Assembly: GCA_028564675.1 (NCBI GenBank)
Contig: JAOVVO010000099.1
Location: forward strand, 1-64,000
Direction of reading: 5' to 3'
Source of the DNA: Onchocerca lupi
Taxonomy: Eukaryota; Nematoda; Chromadorea; Rhabditida; Onchocercidae
DNA length: 64,000 bases
The notes beneath the pieces are model-generated. The model made no database searches and was not told the origin of the DNA. It was given only the letters and a program-made list of their open reading frames with translations. Below, in pieces: positions 12,847-26,200 of this stretch. Position numbers and translations under genes: made by a program. The stretch's first letter is position 1. The number at the start of each line of letters is the position of its first letter.

Positions 12847-14258
12847 TCAAACTTTGTCGTTGAATTGCTGCTGGTATACTGTCAAGGCATTTTTCACAGA
12901 TTGCTTAATTGCCTCCCAATCTCTGATATTTTTTGATGATATACTTTTTGGTTTATTATCACGTTGTTGATGTTGACCTAAATCTCGAATTCGATCCAGA
13001 TTTATGTCATTCCGTGACAGAAAAGTTGCATCAGCTAACGAAGTGAATGTATCCGGAGAAGCATCCATAACTGGATACAATATTGGATCAGTGATGGAAT
13101 GACGCTGTCGAATTGTACGTTTTATTATGCTTTTACGCTCACGTAAGACGCTGAAATATGTATAAGAAACAGCAATCTTAAATTTAATGATACTTTTCGT
13201 CTCCTAATTAATTTATTCCAAAAATAATGCTATTGAAACCAAAATCAAATTTAAAATAAAGGCCTAAAATCTGAAACCAAGAAGTTAATCTCTCACGGAT
13301 TGAGAGAATTTTTCGAAATATTCAAATCTAAAATATTTTCCAAAATTCTCTCTCATTTTCATTCCCTCTTATTTGCAAATTTTTGCTTCCTCCATTCCAA
13401 AAAAGTTTTAATCTTTCCTTTTAAACCGACTAATAAGTACAATCTAATATAATAAAGCGAAATATATAACTAAAAGAATACTTGCTGGAACTACGGATAC
13501 CACTACCAGTTGCCATATTTTCGGCAGCAAATGGATCGATACATTGGCACAAAATCGAAGTGCATAAGGAAGGAAACATCAAACGAACACGTCCACCACG
13601 TACTGTACTCGCGCAGCAGTCACCACCATCCCAACCACAATAACCGCGGTTATTTTGAAAATCACACCAGCCATCACCCATGAATTTCTATTAAAAGAAC
13701 AATATTATCAACTGCTACCGAAAAAAGATTAAATTTTCCCAAGAATTTTATAATTTAGAAAGATGTATCAAATCTATTTCACTAATTCATTATTTCTAGA
13801 TCCTTGCTATAAAGCACAACTCTCGCAATGAATGATATCAAGGTAACGAGCATCTTTTTCTAACCGTTAGACTGCTTATTCATTTAACTGATTTCAGAAA
13901 CATCTAACAATTCTAAGAATCCTACATGCTTTGTTTGCAAATCAAATTAAACTTATTTTCTTGTTTAAAAATCAGATTAAATGGAATCAGTTAATAGTAA
14001 TTTATGGAAATAGTAATTTTGCAAATAGTAATTTATAAATTAAATGTCTGGATAAATTGGTGAAAAGAAGACATACCTTATTACAAGAACGCACACAGCT
14101 CAAAGATTCCAGTTGAGGATAAAATGTTGACGAAATTGTGCATGATACATTATGTACCGTACGAAGTACCAACAACTTTTCGTCGCTTGGCAAAGTTTGT
14201 ATGTCCTCTAACACTGCATCATAACCTTTTTTACGACATTGTACTGCACACATAGTAC
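12847..14258 (-). other. Pappalysin third Lin-Notch repeat and basic C-terminal tail
   Basis: Exons 14258-14077 and 13687-13482 give the last Lin-Notch repeat (GDGWCDFQNNRGYCGWDGGDCC is split here as GDGWCDFQNNRGYC and GWDGGDCC). The final exon 13150-12847 adds about 100 residues rich in Arg, Lys and Gln, beginning VLRERKSIIKRTIRQR. Vertebrate PAPP-A stops soon after this repeat. Confidence 0.8.
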
Positions 14259-17200
14259 CTATAATTATAATTATAATCAGTATTTCAAACATATGAATAA
14301 CCAATTCTTCTAGAAATTAGGAATGAAATACGCCATTTAATAATTGGCCGTAACGCCGAATATAATCTTTAAAATCCAGAAAATTTATGATATAAATTGT
14401 TAAGATTTCCCATTTTGCTTCTTTACTTAATTTATTGATATTCTTAATAAAATAAGAAATCGTAAATAATGTAACTATTACTGAAGGAAAGCTTATTACA
14501 TAATTACTGAAATTCGTCAGCAGAAATTTTACCAGGAGTTAATCTTCTCGGACATGTAAACTGGACATTTCTCATGCTTGGTGGTGAAAGACAAATTGTC
14601 CGTGGTGAAGGACATTGGAAGCGATTTGACCAGGCACCATCCTTTTTGCATACCGAGTACCTCCGCTGCAAAATAGAATCGCAAAAAATAAATTCGTATT
14701 TTGGAATTCCTATGAATTTCAAATATTACTCCGATCTCTAAAAATTCTTTCGATGTCATTAATTATACTATCACTAATTCTGACTGGCATCACAGAATTT
14801 GAAAAATACGAATTAGCAAACAAGATAAAATTTATGAACCTGAGCCGTTCCAGGACATTGGATCTGACACCTGGAACCAATTTCGAAACCATTTGTACAA
14901 TTATACGACCCGATGTATATGATTTTCGGTGAGGGACATGTAATTGGTATACAGGTTGGACCGATCCAAATACCGTCATCCGAACAAACCAAACGAATCC
15001 TGCAGAGAAAATTAGCAAGTTTTTTTTTTATCAAAATCAATAATATGACAAACAAATGTCTGGTTTAGAAAACTATTTTTCGTCATCTTCATCAACGATG
15101 ATAACAGAAGTTACCCCGTTATCTTTCATTACCATAAACCAAATTCTCAGCTTACTTTAAATTATTCCATCAAGCGAAAATTTCTGATACCAATAAGAAG
15201 TATACTTATTCCATCAATTAAAAAAGAAATACTATCGATACAGATGAAGAAAATTCCATAAAGGATTCTAAGTCAAATATTACTTAGTATGTAGTGATTG
15301 CATGTGTGATGCACGATGATGTTGACGACAATTTACTTTGCATATGGTAGATACTGGATAAGAAACCTGCGTATCGTGAATACGTTTTATTTTGCAGTTG
15401 ATTGAATCATATGAAATATTAAATGCCAATAACCCTTCATGCGTGCAAACAATCTGGAATCTATGATATATCATAAATAGAGAACGCTGTAAGATTATGT
15501 GGATTATGATGAGTAAGCAGATTAAACAAAAAAGTTTATGTGATTTTCCGATATGTTGTTTCAGTATCATCGAATGATGCGTTGTACTAGATAACTAGAT
15601 AATTCTAAAATTCTGGATACCTGACAAAATGCTTCTGGTACTGTCCATAAACCATTTTCTTCGCATATGATATAATTTATTTGTCCTGAAAAAGCTTATT
15701 ACCGGAAATTTATTGACGGAAAATCATGATATTCATCTTTGGGAAAATCTCCACATCAATTTCTTTTTATCATCTGAAAATTTTATAATATCTGCGAAAC
15801 TCTCAAACTGATTACAAATTTATCTTAGAGAACGATGAATTTTCTATAATCTCTTCATATTTTGAAGAAAGTACCGATCATCATTGCATTATTTCTACAT
15901 TGAAATGTACAACGATCTCGATAATTTGTCCCGTTTGGACAATCGACATCAGCATGTTCAATTTTCGGGATCGCACACTGGGTCGGTTGGCAAACCAAAT
16001 TCACATTTCCGATCCAATGACCATTCAGACATTGTACCATTGCTGTTTTTTGTGAATTCTGGAACATAAATCCGGCTTCACATATATATGTGCATGTTGT
16101 ACCGTGGCATTCATGCTGTAAAAGACAAACGAGATTGGCGTGGATATGTTGAAATATGAGTTATGGAGAAGTGCAATTAATTAAAAATGAGAAAAATTTT
16201 CTAAGAGAAAATATCAAGAGATGTTTGAAATTACTGCATTTCAATTATTAGTAATACTTGAAAGAATTGCGAACACAAAAAGATATCTAGAAATAAACTT
16301 CACTAACTCGTGATTTTGGGATATTTAATGGGGTACATGAATTAGTGTTTAATGATCGGCAATCTTTTGTAACGCAGAAACCAGCCACTGGATCGAAGTA
16401 TTTGTTTTCAGCTGTAATGGAAACAATGACCTGGTATATCAAACGGTTAATAATGACTAGCAGTTCTGATATTGATATCAAAAACATTCTTCCGTTCTCA
16501 TGTTTTTGCGTTTCAGCGAAAAAAGACCAAAAAGATGAAAGAGCGAAAAAATAGAAATTTTAGTACATCAAAGATTACCAAAAAATTTTTGCAAAAATTA
16601 CTTATATTTACCTGCACAAGTCTGAAGAGTCAACAAATTGAACATCTTGAATGATCGCAGAATGATTGCAGTGATAACGATTTGAGACGGATTTGATACA
16701 TGAAGATGAACAGCCTTCACATTTGATAACCCGCCAATAAGTGTATATGGTATTGCAACTTCCAAAGGATTCTGAGCACATGACAGAATTCCTTGTTCTG
16801 AACAAATCATTTATATGCAAAACTAGACATGGTTGACCAAAAATATAAAATAATAGAAAAAAAACACAAATATCTTAATTTGAGAATAAGTTTTGCTTTA
16901 ATAAAAATTGAGTGGAATATATCTATCATAAAGTCTTAAAAGTTTAGAAAAGGATGAATAGTTTAATGTTAATTATTTTTAAGAAAGACGCATATCTGTG
17001 ATAAATGTTTGTTACTAACTGGATCGGAAATTTTTCTTTTCTTCTCGAGATTTTAATTTGAATATAAATGAACATAAAGAACATAAAGAAAAGTTGTGTA
17101 CCCTCCAAACTTATCGTCGTTTTGTTTACATATTGCAAATTGATTCCAATAATGGACAAGACGGGTTTTGATTCAGTTGGAAGAACTGTCTCAAAACCAA

Positions 17201-20200
17201 TCAGAATGCTGGTTGGAAAGATTTCACTTGAGAATGAAGCATGTAGTGAGATTTCTCCTGCTTCTGCAAGCTGAGAACATTTATCCCAAGTAGATGATCG
17301 GATATTACAGCCCTGTAAACACTGAAGGTCATTCATTCTCAAATGTAACATTTTGATCTTACTATAACTGAATGATTCTGAGTTACTATATTCCAACTCG
17401 CTTTTTAGTCTGCTTCCAAATCGAAAATATATATATAGCTCTTGAAAATATAATACCAAGGAATGTAGTCAATCATTGCTATAAGGTCGATCGAATCGTA
17501 ATGATTGGCTATCCTGGATGATGCTAGTCATTATTAGCATTTCATAAAATTGTTAACCTTTTAAAAGAGATATACAGAAGTACTTACTGTAGTTAGAGGA
17601 GTGGTAGAAGGCAACTGCAATGAGCAATTCTTCTGCAGTATCGTAGAATAAGCATAAACGAATGCTGGGTAATACTGTGAAGGAGATGTTGACGTACTAA
17701 TAATATTACAATCTTTACTATGACCATCTCGTTCAAATGGTTCACATTCACCGTCTCCTTCGTAAATATAACAAAAACTTGGAGATACTGAAAAGTAGAA
17801 CCAGGAAATGATCAATCACTAGGATCATTCGGATCACTTATTGAATTTCTAGTTATGATATTTCTCGTTATATTTTGAGTATTCTATAACATACCTGGTT
17901 TATCCTGAATAAAGTGACTGTTTTGTTCTTTGAAATCAGTTTTTTTAATTTTAATATCACAGGGTATTTTTTCAAATTGATCAGATGATCGTTTTTATTT
18001 CTAAGATGTCTATCGGTTTTAATTCCATGATGCAATTGAATAATTCAAATTTGTTAGGTGCATTTTACTTCTTTAGTGATTATATGGCTATTTTGCATTT
18101 TTACACTTTTATTTTTGTGAAATTTTTCCAACTTTTGCTTCTGATTAAATAAATTTTAATTCGAAGACTAGAAGATTTTTTTTCCATAATTTTTAAATTT
18201 TTGTGAAAGAGAGTACATTTGCTTTCTTCAGTACAATGAAATTTCTCCTCAACAACACAATTCTGCGAACAACCATCGCCATCATTTAAATTTCCATCAT
18301 CACATTCCTCATCGATGCTCCGTCTGCCATCACCACATACATTCATATTATAAAAGTAAGCGGTGCTCGGTGAGTGTAATCCTTCAATTCCTCCACTTTC
18401 TACTGCTACTGAATAGGTGTAAGTCACACCTTCTTTAATTGTACTGAAAGAAAAATACAAAGGCATGCATACATATGTCAAAATATTCTACTAATAATTG
18501 AATTTTAGCAGAAAGATTATTTGAATGGAAAAAATTAAAAATTAAAAGTATACTTTACATAATTAAGATTAACGAATTACATCACCTGTGGATTTCTGGG
18601 ATTTTCCAACTCAAAGTGAAGCGAAAATTACTTCGAGGAAATTCAACTTAAATTTCTCCCCGTATCCCCTTTTCTCTTTGGTTTTACAAATATGTATGCA
18701 TAACGAACCTCTCTGTTGAAGTCCTACTCAATCACAAATGATTTCGAAATTTCATCAAAATATAAATTATCTCCACTGTTCGTATATAAATTAGAAAATA
18801 TTCAGATAAAATACCTATCAATGATGTGATAATTTGTTGTCGACTTGAAACCTTCCGGAAATGGTGGAGAACGGTAAATATGGTAATGATATGGCAAGCA
18901 ATGTGAACATAAATGATTTAAAGGAAATGAGACAAACTGTACCGCATCAATGCTTACAAACGGGTTATTCGTCCTAATCTGGACCTGAAATCAAGATATT
19001 TCATAGATAATAATATAGCCGAAGAATTATTCAGAATTTAAATAAAATATCATAGAAGATGAGCAAAGGATTTTCTTCTTCAATGTGTTAAATTATAACT
19101 CACCTCCTTGACATGTTTCTGCGAGGTAAGTCGTAAAGTTAACGGTTGATCGCAATGTGCATAAAGCTGAACGAAAAAGAATATCGGTTTAAATAGAATT
19201 TAAAATAGTCAAAAAAAAAAAATCAATCAAAGTCATAAGCGATTGTATGACTGTGTTGTGTCATATTATACAATTAAAAATTAAAAAAAAAAAAAAAGAT
19301 ATCAAATTTATCGTCTTATTCTGTACTATATTTTTGCATTCATTTTATGATATTCAAATATATATTTGGAAAGTACGGAGAGAAAGGAGAGAATTTGATA
19401 GCTAATGAATTTAACTAATGAATTTAAGCAAAATAATTGAAAAATTTCCTTTTTTGCATAAAATGGAATTTAATATAAAATATTCAATTTTTTGCTTGAT
19501 TTAAAATTTGAACATTTTATTGCATGCTATGCAACAAATTGCATAATAAGTTCAAAAATCTGAACCGACAAATATTTCGTGCACCTGTTCAAATGTATCG
19601 CAAGTACCATCGGTGAAGAGGATTTTGACAAACCGTATACCACTAGCAGCATTCCAAGCAAACCATATGGAGAGCTTTTCCAGTTGTGTTTCAACATCCG
19701 GTTTTAATTTCAGTATACATTTGTCACTTATATTATCACAATCTTGCACATCCGGAAGCCATGCTTTCGTTGATGCGGTGCAAACTTCCGCATCCGGCAC
19801 TCCTTAGTATTCATTTTCGATTATTCATCATTTCAAGCTGTTGTCACTTAATATTGTTTACTATATTGATGGATTTAAATGAAAAATTGATAACATCAAC
19901 TTATACTTATGAATAATAGGCAGCAATCGAGACTACTTTCTCTCTCTGCTGCATTGTTTTATTCTTTACCTAATTTGGCGGCAAACGGATAGTTTTGAAA
20001 GAAATCAAATTTATAAAATTTAATGTTTATTTAAAAAGCAAATATCACTTTTTTCTTCTCAAATTGAAGAAATTATATAAGAAGGATTTTCGATTTTACA
20101 GAATATGAATTTCATAAAATTTTTCTTTTCTGATTTGAAACGATCAAATGGAATGAAAAAGGTTCCCTAATTTTTCAACTTTTTATGAATTTTATCAGTT

Positions 20201-23200
20201 TTTTTTTAATCTATGGAAATTGGATTAGGTGAGGCAGGATGAATGTCTTACGAGTAACATTTGATTCTGATTTAATTCTCACATATCATACGCCAAACTC
20301 GACTTATATCGAACGTGAAACTATCGGTTCTCCGAAAGCTCCACTCACTCATCGAAATGAAATGTGAAGAGTTGGTACGGCCGAACCGCAAAATGTGTTT
20401 TTGAAATGAGAAAATACCGCCGAGCTGGGGGACGTGCAAATTGTTGGATGAACAACTTTCTACGGGGTTTTAATTCTTTATTTGTGTAATTTTTGGAGAT
20501 TTAAGAGGTGGAATTACTTGACGAATAAGATTATTTGTCAATTGATATTACTCGACAAAAGAAGACTGCTTGTCAAGTAAATTTACTTAGCAATGAAATT
20601 GTTAAACAAATAAGATTGTTTGTTGACTAAAAAAATTACGAGTAAATAAAATTGATTCAGAAATAATATTTTCAATAATTTTGTCAGAAAATGGAAGAAC
20701 CAGCGGAAGCGATGTTAGAAAATTTATTATTGGATAATACGACAAAAAAGATGATGGATAATATGACTGAATGGGAAAGTCTAGGGCAAAGTGTTATCAT
20801 GGGCAAGAGAGCGATGATAGAATTGGATGAGCGACGTCAAAAATGTCGCGAAGCATTGAGACAATTGCACAAACAAGCAAAAAATATCACAAATAAGGTT
20901 ATCATACAACATGCTTTTCAATTTTTTTTTGGAAATGATAAAGTTTAGCGTTGAGGCAAAAGTTGTAATGTAATGAACGGCATTGAAAAAAAAAGACAAG
21001 TGATTTGTGACATATGTGAAAGAACGATCGAATAAATATTCCAAAAATTTCAAATGAGTGTTGGTGATTTCACATCTGTTGAATGATAAAGATCAGGATT
21101 TAACAAATGATGAAAATGGTTTAATTTGCTGGTCAGTGCAATGAACTTTCTAGGAAACTCTGTTAGTCAACCTTATGAAATTATTTGCCATGATGCTATT
21201 TATTGTAGGGAAGGTATTGATGCAGTTACACAACTTTTATTCCTTTTCCTTTGCAGAAAAGTAAGAATTGGATATGCTTTGGAAATACTACATTTGTCAA
21301 GGTTCCCACCGACCAGGCAGAAGAAATGATTGAAGATGACATGAAGGTTATTGAAATGACTCTTGAAGCAACTCGAAAAGAGATTAAAAACCAAGTAGAT
21401 AAACTGAAGAAAATGGAAAACTGCAAGAGTCTCGAAGATCTTGGCTTCAGTTTGGATCCAGTTGCTTAAATTATCATTCTCCTATTCAGCGTAAGTCTTT
21501 TGTTATTCAATTTTTGCTTGCAGAAAAAAATTGGAAACATTCTAAAATGAATAAGAGTGCGGGCGGCCTAAATTATTGCTACTAGGAGTAGGCTAGCAAC
21601 TGATATACTTTTTTATTTTGCTAGAATTTCTGATAGGAAATAGTTTTAATAACATTTCAATTAATGCCGTATTGGAAATAAAACCGTATGCAGTCTTCTT
21701 TGTTAATAATAAGTTTAAAAAAAATAAATAAATAAAGCGTTACCAGTAGCTTGTTCTGGACCCCAAAAGCCTGACATTTGGAATGGTTCGGATGAACTAG
21801 CTGAGATAGCATATTGTACGACTCGTCTATCCGCTGTGCAGTGCGTTTCTTGCACACGTTTTTGCCGTGGACCACAATTCATGTTACTCATCGGTAATGC
21901 CCACATCTGAGATATTATCAAATAGTCATTCATTCATAAGATATGCGTAATTGTCTGGTATTAAAGCTAATAATATTAAATTTATATTAAACAGTTCATT
22001 TGCTTTCAAAAAAAAAATCATCGGATAATAATATAATTATATCATTGAATTTCTGGAAAGAGATTTATGAGCCTTTTTGAGAATCATAAATCTCTTTCCT
22101 TATTGGTTCTTACAATCACTTCTCCGTATCCTGATTAGATGAAGTTGATTATAAAGCTGTTTTTTATTTTCAGTAATCATTTTAAGAGATATAATGACAT
22201 ACAATTTTGACGCTTTTAGAATTCGTTTTTGGCCATGGTATGATTCTTGGGCCGATGGCAATATGGTTGGGGATCAGTGCAGGGCGTACAATCCACTTTG
22301 TATATTTCAAATCGATATAGCAATGCATCCTTGCTTTTTGTTGGGCAGTGAATGTGTTAGCGCAGTTGTCTTCTAAATAGAAGTTGTGTAAATATCGAAA
22401 CAGATCCAAACTTTCTGAGACAGTTCCTATGCAATTTTATCGATAGTTACGAATTTCGTTTATATCATTCAAGTGATGTAAGGTGCTATTCCGGTCATGT
22501 ATAATATCATTCACCTGTGTAACTCATGTAATTCCGAAAAGGTGTGTTTCTGAATCTTTGAGTTGGATCACATGGACTAACTGTTTCTGGATCAGCACAT
22601 GCTGTATTCTTGACCGTTGGATTCGTGTCGCTAACCATATCACCTGAAAAATGTGCTATAGAAAACGAAAGAGGGCAATTTTACATCAGATATTTCTTTT
22701 AGAATTTTCGGAATTTTCCGGAGTTCTACATCTTTAGATATCAAAATATAATACGGCGTTTTTAACAAGGCAAAGAAAATGAATCAAAAAGAAGGTGATT
22801 ATTGTTGCAAAAAATGTATATTGTTTGCATGAAGCATTGGATTTTCAATAGTTTGGACTGTAACATTGCAAAACTCAGATCTCAAATGAAAAAGTAAAGC
22901 AAAAATGATATTTAGGAGTCAATGAGATAATTGATTTTTTGCAAAGGATCCAATGATAAAGTTTTAAGACAGTATTTTGTTAAGTATTCATAATAATGAA
23001 ATTCATCATCAATCATCAATGAGATTTTAGGCTAGGCTATTATCGTTTTTGTTTTCCGTTCCTGTATCTTTTTATTAAAGAATGTTGATAAACGATCGCT
23101 GCAAAAAATCTTAATGTTGCTGGTGTAACATGGAAAGGATTAAAAATATTGATACTTATAGCTTGAACTTACAGTTAATTATAATTAAATTGTATACATT

Positions 23201-26200
23201 AATTGATTTGCTTAGAAGGAGGATTTTAAAGGAGGATTTGCTCATGTCGAAAGGTTGTATATACTACTTTCCCACGAAATCAGGTTTGATCTATTTAGAT
23301 TAACTCGGCATATCCTCCTTTAAACTTCTATTATCTGCAGGTGTGGGACGAAAAATCGATTTCCAAAAGCCATAACTTGATCAGCTCATTATCTCAGCTT
23401 ATTCTGATTTCTTTTAATTTCAGCATAAGAAGAAGCTATTGAATTTGAAAGCATAATCAAAGACTTAATTACTTAATTCGGTATATCCTTATAAACATAT
23501 TAATATCAATGTATTATTTTTTTAAGCTGGTTGGCCTTGTATCCATTTTCCAAACTTGAGTGAATTTAATTATTATTTGTTTACTTTTTCTTAATATATG
23601 ACTTTTATGTATCTGCCTGATTGTTCTGACACTTTTCTTCGAGAACTGAGCTGCATTCATAAAATATTATATCATATCATCATATCTTTCATTTCGTTCT
23701 CATAGAAAATATTAGCTTCGATGCATTTTACTATATTGATATTCTGCTACTGTATGTTTCATTTGATTTTTATCTTTTGAAGTTATATAAGCATTAAAAT
23801 TGTAAATTAAATCGCAACTGCTCAAAGTTTCATTTATTTTATTTTATAATTTTAAAGCTAGAATAAAGTTATTTCAAGAAACATATTTCAAAGAGCAAGT
23901 TTAATGGTAAGAAGAAAAATTATTACCGGTCACCATGGAAGGTGTTTTCTCCTGACATGGATCATCACATGGTACTTCGCTGATTCCGTGATGAACATGC
24001 CAAAGACCGAGAACATGTCCGATTTCATGAATTAAATTATTAATTTGTCCAGGCGTCCCAAAACGATCATAACGAAGTAGCACTCCACCTTGACTGCTAT
24101 AAATATCTTTTTCCCATGGAAATGTTGAAAATCCGACCAAATCGCTCGTAATCCAATCACCAAACTGTACTGTTAATCCATTTTCATTATCTATTCCAAC
24201 TGCTGTTTTGTATTCTTCCACATTGATATAGCGCCTGTATTTGTTTTTTTTTTTTTTTTTTTTTTTAAATTCAATTCTGGAATATTTTTGAAAATTGAAA
24301 AATAACTTTAATGACTCATAAAGCGAATGGATGATTACTGTCATCATGCTTTTAAAATGTTCATCATTTATGGCAATTATTTAGTACAGAACGTTTTTCA
24401 TACCACTTGCACAGGCCTCCAGAAAATTGCCCGAATGGCCTAATGGAAAATTGTCAAACTGCTTTTCTTTAATTTCTCATTTTAAATCGATTTTTAAATC
24501 GTCCGAATCATTCAGTTTTGACTTAATGGAATTTCGTACTACATATTTAAATCAAAATTTAGCTATGAACAAACCTATAGATAGAAGTAGGATCAATGCA
24601 GAATTGATTATCACTGAAGGCAAAATCAGTGCAGCAATCACCTTTGTCCCAGTTATTTTCACGATTGTTACATTCCAATTCACAATGATTATTTCCAAGC
24701 ATCCATTTTTCACATTTGGCCTTCAAAAGGAAGGAATAAATGAGTTGATCTCATTAAATCTTAAATTCTTTTTCTTTTTTGCTTGCCAGAAATTTTCCTT
24801 CTTGAAAGAAAGAAATGATTCTTCAATCTTTTCCGATCAGATTTGATTATTTATTTATGTATAGAATAATGAACGACTGATTTTTTTTCTTTCTTCTTTT
24901 TTTTGTTTTGTTTTTGTTTTTTGATGAAACATTATAAAAAAAAAAGAAGAAAAAAATACTAGCAAACAGCGAAAGTATTATGTATGAAAAGTTCAAAACT
25001 TTTTTTTTTTTTTTTTTTTTAAAGAACAAAATTCAAAGAATAGAATAAGAAGAGAAATTGATTCGATCATGTGGTAGACTATTTTTTAAGAGATTTTATT
25101 CGTGTTCGAGAAAAACTTTTTATCATTCTTGAATGTATTGCGATACAGAGTCAAATAAATCTTATCATCTCTTAAACTTCAAAAAAATTAATGAATAACA
25201 GTAAACAGATAATTTATTGAAATGGATGAGAAAGAAGATAATTGACATACCTGAATCTTGCAATCACCTCCGTCATCACCAGTAATTGCATGACGACATT
25301 CGATGTCACAGCGTTTGTTACCGATTGCTGATGATTGACAACCAAACACAATAGTTTTACGTCGTAATGACGTGTTTTGAATATTGATCACTTCAAGATC
25401 CCATCTGAGCACAATATTGATAATTTACATGGAAATATCGATATAAAGATAAATTAAACAATCTGTCAAAAAAGATAGTTACGAAATATTTGAAATTTAC
25501 GTAATATTGTATGATTCAAAAGCTTTCAGAAGTTCGCCGTGTTGTTTCATGATGAAATCCGTTCTTATATTCATATTGCTGCAATAAATTGAGCTCTATT
25601 TAATACATTAATTAATTTAAATAATTTAAATTCACGACATTCATTTTGCACTGAAAACAGTCATTGCCAATGCGTGTGTTGATAACTTTGATTAAATCGC
25701 TTTTGTGATAAAATCTTGATTTTCTCCACTTCACTCGCCTTATACCTACTTTTTCTTGATTATAGAATGAAGTGCAAAGTAAAGTAATACTATTACAACG
25801 GACATTTCGTGGCTTTTTCAAAATCGCAATTATCTTTACTTCACTTCTGTTAATTACTTCATTCTATTAGTTTCTCATTAAATGATTTAATCTCTTGCAG
25901 GATGGAAAACGAGAAATCATTGGAAAGAGGAAGTTGAGAGACAGTTAACTGTCAAATACCTTCCATCATCATCACTAATCACAACTACTCGATATTTTAA
26001 CTTCTTGATGGCATGCAAATTCCAATGATGCAAATAGTTGCTCGCTATCACTGGATTATCACAAATAGTCCGACCGCAATGAGGTATTTCTATATTTCGT
26101 GGTGCATCCTTTCGTGGAATTTCTTGCATTCGTACACCCAAATCACTTCCTGATGATTACGAGATTTTATGATTTCAATAACAATAACAGATGCAAAATT

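Noticed and set aside
16608..16820. Cysteine-rich minus-strand frame in a pappalysin exon
   Set aside because: It looks tempting, but its ends do not match the phase of either neighbouring exon. The other frame (SNVKAVHLHVSNPSQ) joins correctly on both sides.
17460..17587. Possible extra pappalysin exon near 17460-17545
   Set aside because: One frame is open between AG and GT, but joining it to the next exon creates a stop codon, so it was not included.
24427..24846. 139-codon plus-strand ORF
   Set aside because: It is antisense to the pappalysin Lin-Notch exon 24720-24575 and has no family signature.
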